From Adhaeribacter_A terreus (lineage in GTDB: Bacteria; Bacteroidota; Bacteroidia; Cytophagales; Hymenobacteraceae): 64,000 nucleotides of DNA. This document shows positions 61,458 through 64,000 of this stretch, piece by piece. Under the pieces are notes generated by a model that made no database searches, was not told where the DNA came from, and worked only from the letters and a program-made list of their open reading frames with translations. Position numbers and translations under genes: made by a program. The DNA lies in the NCBI RefSeq assembly GCF_042657365.1, contig NZ_JBHSKT010000006.1, forward strand, positions 62,001 to 126,000, written 5' to 3'. Position 1 is the first letter of the stretch, and each line of letters begins with the position of its first letter.

Positions 61458-61633
61458 ATTTTCCGGTTTAACTGTTGTAAGCGTTTCGTTTGACAAACCT
61501 ATACGGCAAAACAGGAAAGAAATGGGAAGTAAAATTTATTTTTTAATCTGGTTTTAATCAGGCTGCATTACCTTTACCGCACAGAAACTACCCCGGAAAT
61601 TTCCAGTTCAGACCTTTAAGTTTATTCTTGCTC

Positions 61634-62449
61634 ATGCCTTCCGCAATTTTTCCTTACAAGAAAATTTTCTTCGCTTTTTTCCTGCTGTTAAACGGTATGG
61701 TTTTGAGCTCAAAAAGTCAGGCGCAGGGCAATCCGCCGCGCGTTATCGACCCGAATTTTAACGGCTGGCTCAGCTACAGCGGCGATCATAATTTATCGGG
61801 AAACTGGGGCCTGCACGCCGAATTTGTAATGCGCCGCTATAAACTTTACAAGCACCCCATGCAGGTTATGCCGCGGGTTGGCGTGAATTACAACATTGGC
61901 AAAAACATTATGCTTACGCTCGGTTACGCGTACGTGCATACCTACCCGTATGGCGAATTTCCGGCTTCCGATGATTTTCCGGAACACCGCAGTTACCAGC
62001 AATTTTTCTTTAAAGGCAACGTAGCTTCGCTTTTCTTTCAGCACCGCTACCGCATCGAACAACGCTGGATCAAACACGCCGGCCGCAAAGATTTTCTGTA
62101 CACCAACCGTTTCCGGTATAACCTGCGGGCTTCGCATCCTTTCAAAGGCACCACCATCGATCCGAAGGAATTTTATGTGGCCGCCGCCAACGAAGTTTTC
62201 ATTAATGCCGGTAAGAACGTAGCTAACAACATTTTCGACCAGAACCGCGCTTCGCTTTTATTTGGTTACCGCTACACCAAAGAACTGGCTTTCGAACTCG
62301 GTTACCTGAATCAGATCGTGGCGCAACGTAACGGTTTCCGCTTCGAACACAACCATACGCTTATGGCCGGCATTACCTTCAACTTCGATTTCCCGGCCCG
62401 TACTATTGATAACGAACCAGCTCCGGCACCTGCCCCGACAGAGAATTAA
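61634..62449 (+). CDS. DUF2490-family outer-membrane protein
   Basis: The start is taken at ATG 61634 (MPSAIFPYKKIFFAFFLLLNGMVLSSKSQAQ), giving 271 residues with a signal peptide cut near residue 31. The mature part has the DUF2490 pattern ('NFNGWLSYSGDHNLSGNWGLHAEFVMRRYK', 'FFQHRYRIEQRWIK', 'LYTNRFRYNLRASHPF', 'QNRASLLFGYRYTKELAFELGYLNQIV') and probably forms a small outer-membrane barrel of unknown role. A dispersed element (61690-61715) is read in frame as NGMVLSSK of the signal peptide. A terminator follows. Confidence 0.8.
   Translation: MPSAIFPYKKIFFAFFLLLNGMVLSSKSQAQGNPPRVIDPNFNGWLSYSGDHNLSGNWGLHAEFVMRRYKLYKHPMQVMPRVGVNYNIGKNIMLTLGYAYVHTYPYGEFPASDDFPEHRSYQQFFFKGNVASLFFQHRYRIEQRWIKHAGRKDFLYTNRFRYNLRASHPFKGTTIDPKEFYVAAANEVFINAGKNVANNIFDQNRASLLFGYRYTKELAFELGYLNQIVAQRNGFRFEHNHTLMAGITFNFDFPARTIDNEPAPAPAPTEN
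61690..61715 (+). repeat. Dispersed element in frame in a signal peptide
   Basis: AAACGGTATGGTTTTGAG then CTCAAAAA matches the consensus closely and encodes NGMVLSSK in the DUF2490 signal peptide. Confidence 0.6.
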
Positions 62450-62462
62450 AATAAGCGAAAAC

Positions 62463-62507
62463 AAAAAAGCCGCTCCGAAATACATCGGGGCGGCTTTACT
62501 TTTTTAG
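62463..62507. terminator. Bidirectional terminator between DUF2490 and ABC-F genes
   Basis: AAAAAAGCCGC..GCGGCTTTACTTTTTT hairpin between convergent genes. Confidence 0.8.
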
Positions 62508-62544
62508 CTGCTTCTTCTGAAGCTATAACTTATACTTTTTAAGC

Positions 62545-64000
62545 TTATTTTGCTACCGTTCTTTCAATTTCGCGGAGGTTATCCATCTTCTTGTTGCGCA
62601 GGAAACCGTTGATATCTTCGAAGTGCTCGCGGATACGTTTGTTGCCGAACTCGAATACTTTTTCGGCCAGGCCATCCAGGAAATCGCGGTCGTGGGAAAC
62701 CAGAATTAACGTTCCGTCGAAGGCTTTGAGGGCATCTTTCAGGATGTCCTTAGTTTTGATATCCAAGTGGTTAGTTGGCTCATCGAGAATTAACAGGTTA
62801 ACTGGTTGCAAAAGCAATTTGATCATGGCCAGACGGGTTCTTTCACCGCCGGAAAGCATTTTCACTTTCTTTTCAACCGTTTCGCCGCTGAACATGAACG
62901 CGCCCAGAATATCTTTGATCTTGGTACGCACATCACCTACGGCAATCTGATCGATGGTCTGGAAAACGGTGAGTTCGCCGTCGAGTTTGGCAGCCTGGTC
63001 CTGGGCAAAATAACCGATCATGGCGTTGTGGCCCAAAGTCAGTTTTCCGTCGAAATCAATTTCGTTCATAATGGCTTTCACGAACGTAGATTTTCCTTCG
63101 CCGTTTTTACCAACCAGTGCAATTTTTTCGCCGCGTTCAATGGTAAGCGAAGCATCTTTGAACACCACGTGGTTGCCATAAGTTTTGCCTAATTCTTCGG
63201 CAATAACCGGGTAATTTCCGGAGCGCGGCGCGGGCGGAAATTTCAGACTCAAAGCTGAAGTATCTACTTCATCTACCTCGATCAGCTCCATTTTTTCCAG
63301 CATTTTCACGCGGCTTTGCACCTGCAATGTTTTGGAATAAGTGCCTTTAAAACGATCGATAAAGCCCTGAATATCGGCAATTTCTTTCTGCTGGTCGTCG
63401 TATTGTTTCTGCTGCTGTTCGCGGCGCTCTTTACGCAATTGCAGGTATTGTGAGTAAGGCACTTTGTAATCGTAGATCCGGCCCATGGTAACTTCTATGG
63501 TGCGGTTGGTAATGTTGTCTACGAAGGCTTTATCGTGGGAAATCACGATCACCGCTTTGGCATTATTCACCAGGAAATCTTCAAGCCACTGAATGGATTC
63601 GATGTCGAGGTGGTTTGTTGGCTCATCGAGCAGGATCAGGTCGGGTTTCTGCAACAGGATCTTGGCCAGCTCAATACGCATGCGCCAGCCGCCGGAAAAT
63701 TCGGTGGTCGGCCGGGTAAAATCTTCGCGCATAAAGCCTAAGCCTTTCAGCGTTTTTTCAACTTCGGCATCGTAGTTTATTTCTTCAATGGAATAGTATT
63801 TTTCACCCAGCTCCGAAACTTCCTCGATCAGTTTGTAATAATCATCAGAATCGTAATCAGTGCGGGTTTCGAGCTGGGCGTTCAGTTCGTCCATGCGCTT
63901 TTTCATGTCCAGCACTTTGGCAAAGGCCTTACTGGCTTCCTCAAAAACGGTGCAGTTATCGTCGGTAAGCAAATGCTGCGGCAGGTAGGCAATTACGGCA
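62545..64000 (-). CDS. ABC-F family ATPase, C-terminal part (5' end outside window)
   Basis: The frame is open to the window edge ('AVIAYLPQHLL' precedes the first internal start), so about 485 residues are visible. The end of the first ATPase domain shows 'EFSGGWRMRIELAKILLQKPDLILLDEPTNHLDIESIQWLEDFL'. The ABC-F linker follows (basic, 'QYLQLRKERREQQQKQYDDQQKEIADIQGFIDRF'), then the second domain with Walker A 'LVGKNGEGKSTFVKA' and 'MLSGGERTRLAMIKLLLQPVNLLILDEPTNHLD'. There are no membrane segments. ABC-F proteins act on the ribosome, in translation control or antibiotic protection; the subtype cannot be set from this part. Confidence 0.95.
   Translation of the reverse strand, partial: AVIAYLPQHLLTDDNCTVFEEASKAFAKVLDMKKRMDELNAQLETRTDYDSDDYYKLIEEVSELGEKYYSIEEINYDAEVEKTLKGLGFMREDFTRPTTEFSGGWRMRIELAKILLQKPDLILLDEPTNHLDIESIQWLEDFLVNNAKAVIVISHDKAFVDNITNRTIEVTMGRIYDYKVPYSQYLQLRKERREQQQKQYDDQQKEIADIQGFIDRFKGTYSKTLQVQSRVKMLEKMELIEVDEVDTSALSLKFPPAPRSGNYPVIAEELGKTYGNHVVFKDASLTIERGEKIALVGKNGEGKSTFVKAIMNEIDFDGKLTLGHNAMIGYFAQDQAAKLDGELTVFQTIDQIAVGDVRTKIKDILGAFMFSGETVEKKVKMLSGGERTRLAMIKLLLQPVNLLILDEPTNHLDIKTKDILKDALKAFDGTLILVSHDRDFLDGLAEKVFEFGNKRIREHFEDINGFLRNKKMDNLREIERTVAK

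Overview
The window looks like chromosomal DNA of a Bacteroidota member, probably order Cytophagales. The evidence is a SusC/SusD pair, a type IX secretion (type B sorting) C-terminal domain, many CheB/CheR/PAS/hybrid-kinase proteins, A-rich start regions with almost no Shine-Dalgarno sequences, and a TAnnTTTG-type -7 promoter box. Genus cannot be set from the sequence alone. No insertion sequence, prophage or CRISPR array was seen.

Layout. 1-10.1 kb: the end of a membrane methyltransferase-like gene, a secreted PKD/gliding-type adhesin, an outer-membrane barrel protein, a metallophosphoesterase fused to an Omp85-like barrel, and an HD domain fused to a Pycsar-type membrane effector; then tRNA-Arg(CCT). 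10.5-15.8 kb: a minus-strand set of small-molecule oxidoreductases headed by an AraC-type regulator. 16.4-24.6 kb: a DUF2490 gene broken by one in-frame stop, an OprB-like porin, a HAD lipoprotein, a cytoplasmic arylsulfatase, two small membrane proteins and, divergently, a formylglycine-generating enzyme with both catalytic cysteines that should mature the sulfatase. 25.0-39.6 kb: a long plus-strand sensory cluster (kinases, response regulators, CheR, CheB, multi-PAS proteins) without CheA, CheW or a methyl-accepting protein, followed by a LytTR regulator whose partner kinase is a pseudogene. 40.8-54.8 kb: a probable phosphate regulon (SusC, SusD and a Tat phosphoesterase; deoD; porin-pstS-pstC-pstA-pstB-phoU), with 11-bp-phased TTAAC repeats upstream of both the susC and the porin operons. 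55.4-61.5 kb: an RND efflux operon. 61.6-64 kb: an intact DUF2490 gene and the C-terminal part of an ABC-F ATPase.

The most unusual signal is a short dispersed element of about 27 bp, with consensus AAAACGnTAnSGnTTT, then about five bases, then CTnAAAAA. Roughly 40 recognisable copies occur in 64 kb. Most lie in spacers, often directly before a gene inside an operon. Some overlap start or stop codons, and several are read in frame inside proteins: three signal peptides, two sensor kinases, and about five degenerate copies that make up the cytoplasmic linker of the RND pump. No transposase or RAYT that could mobilise it is in the window. Other leads are a repeated hairpin/box/terminator module (16.4 and 24.5 kb), the HD-Pycsar effector fusion, and a PstC that carries a PstS-like segment.
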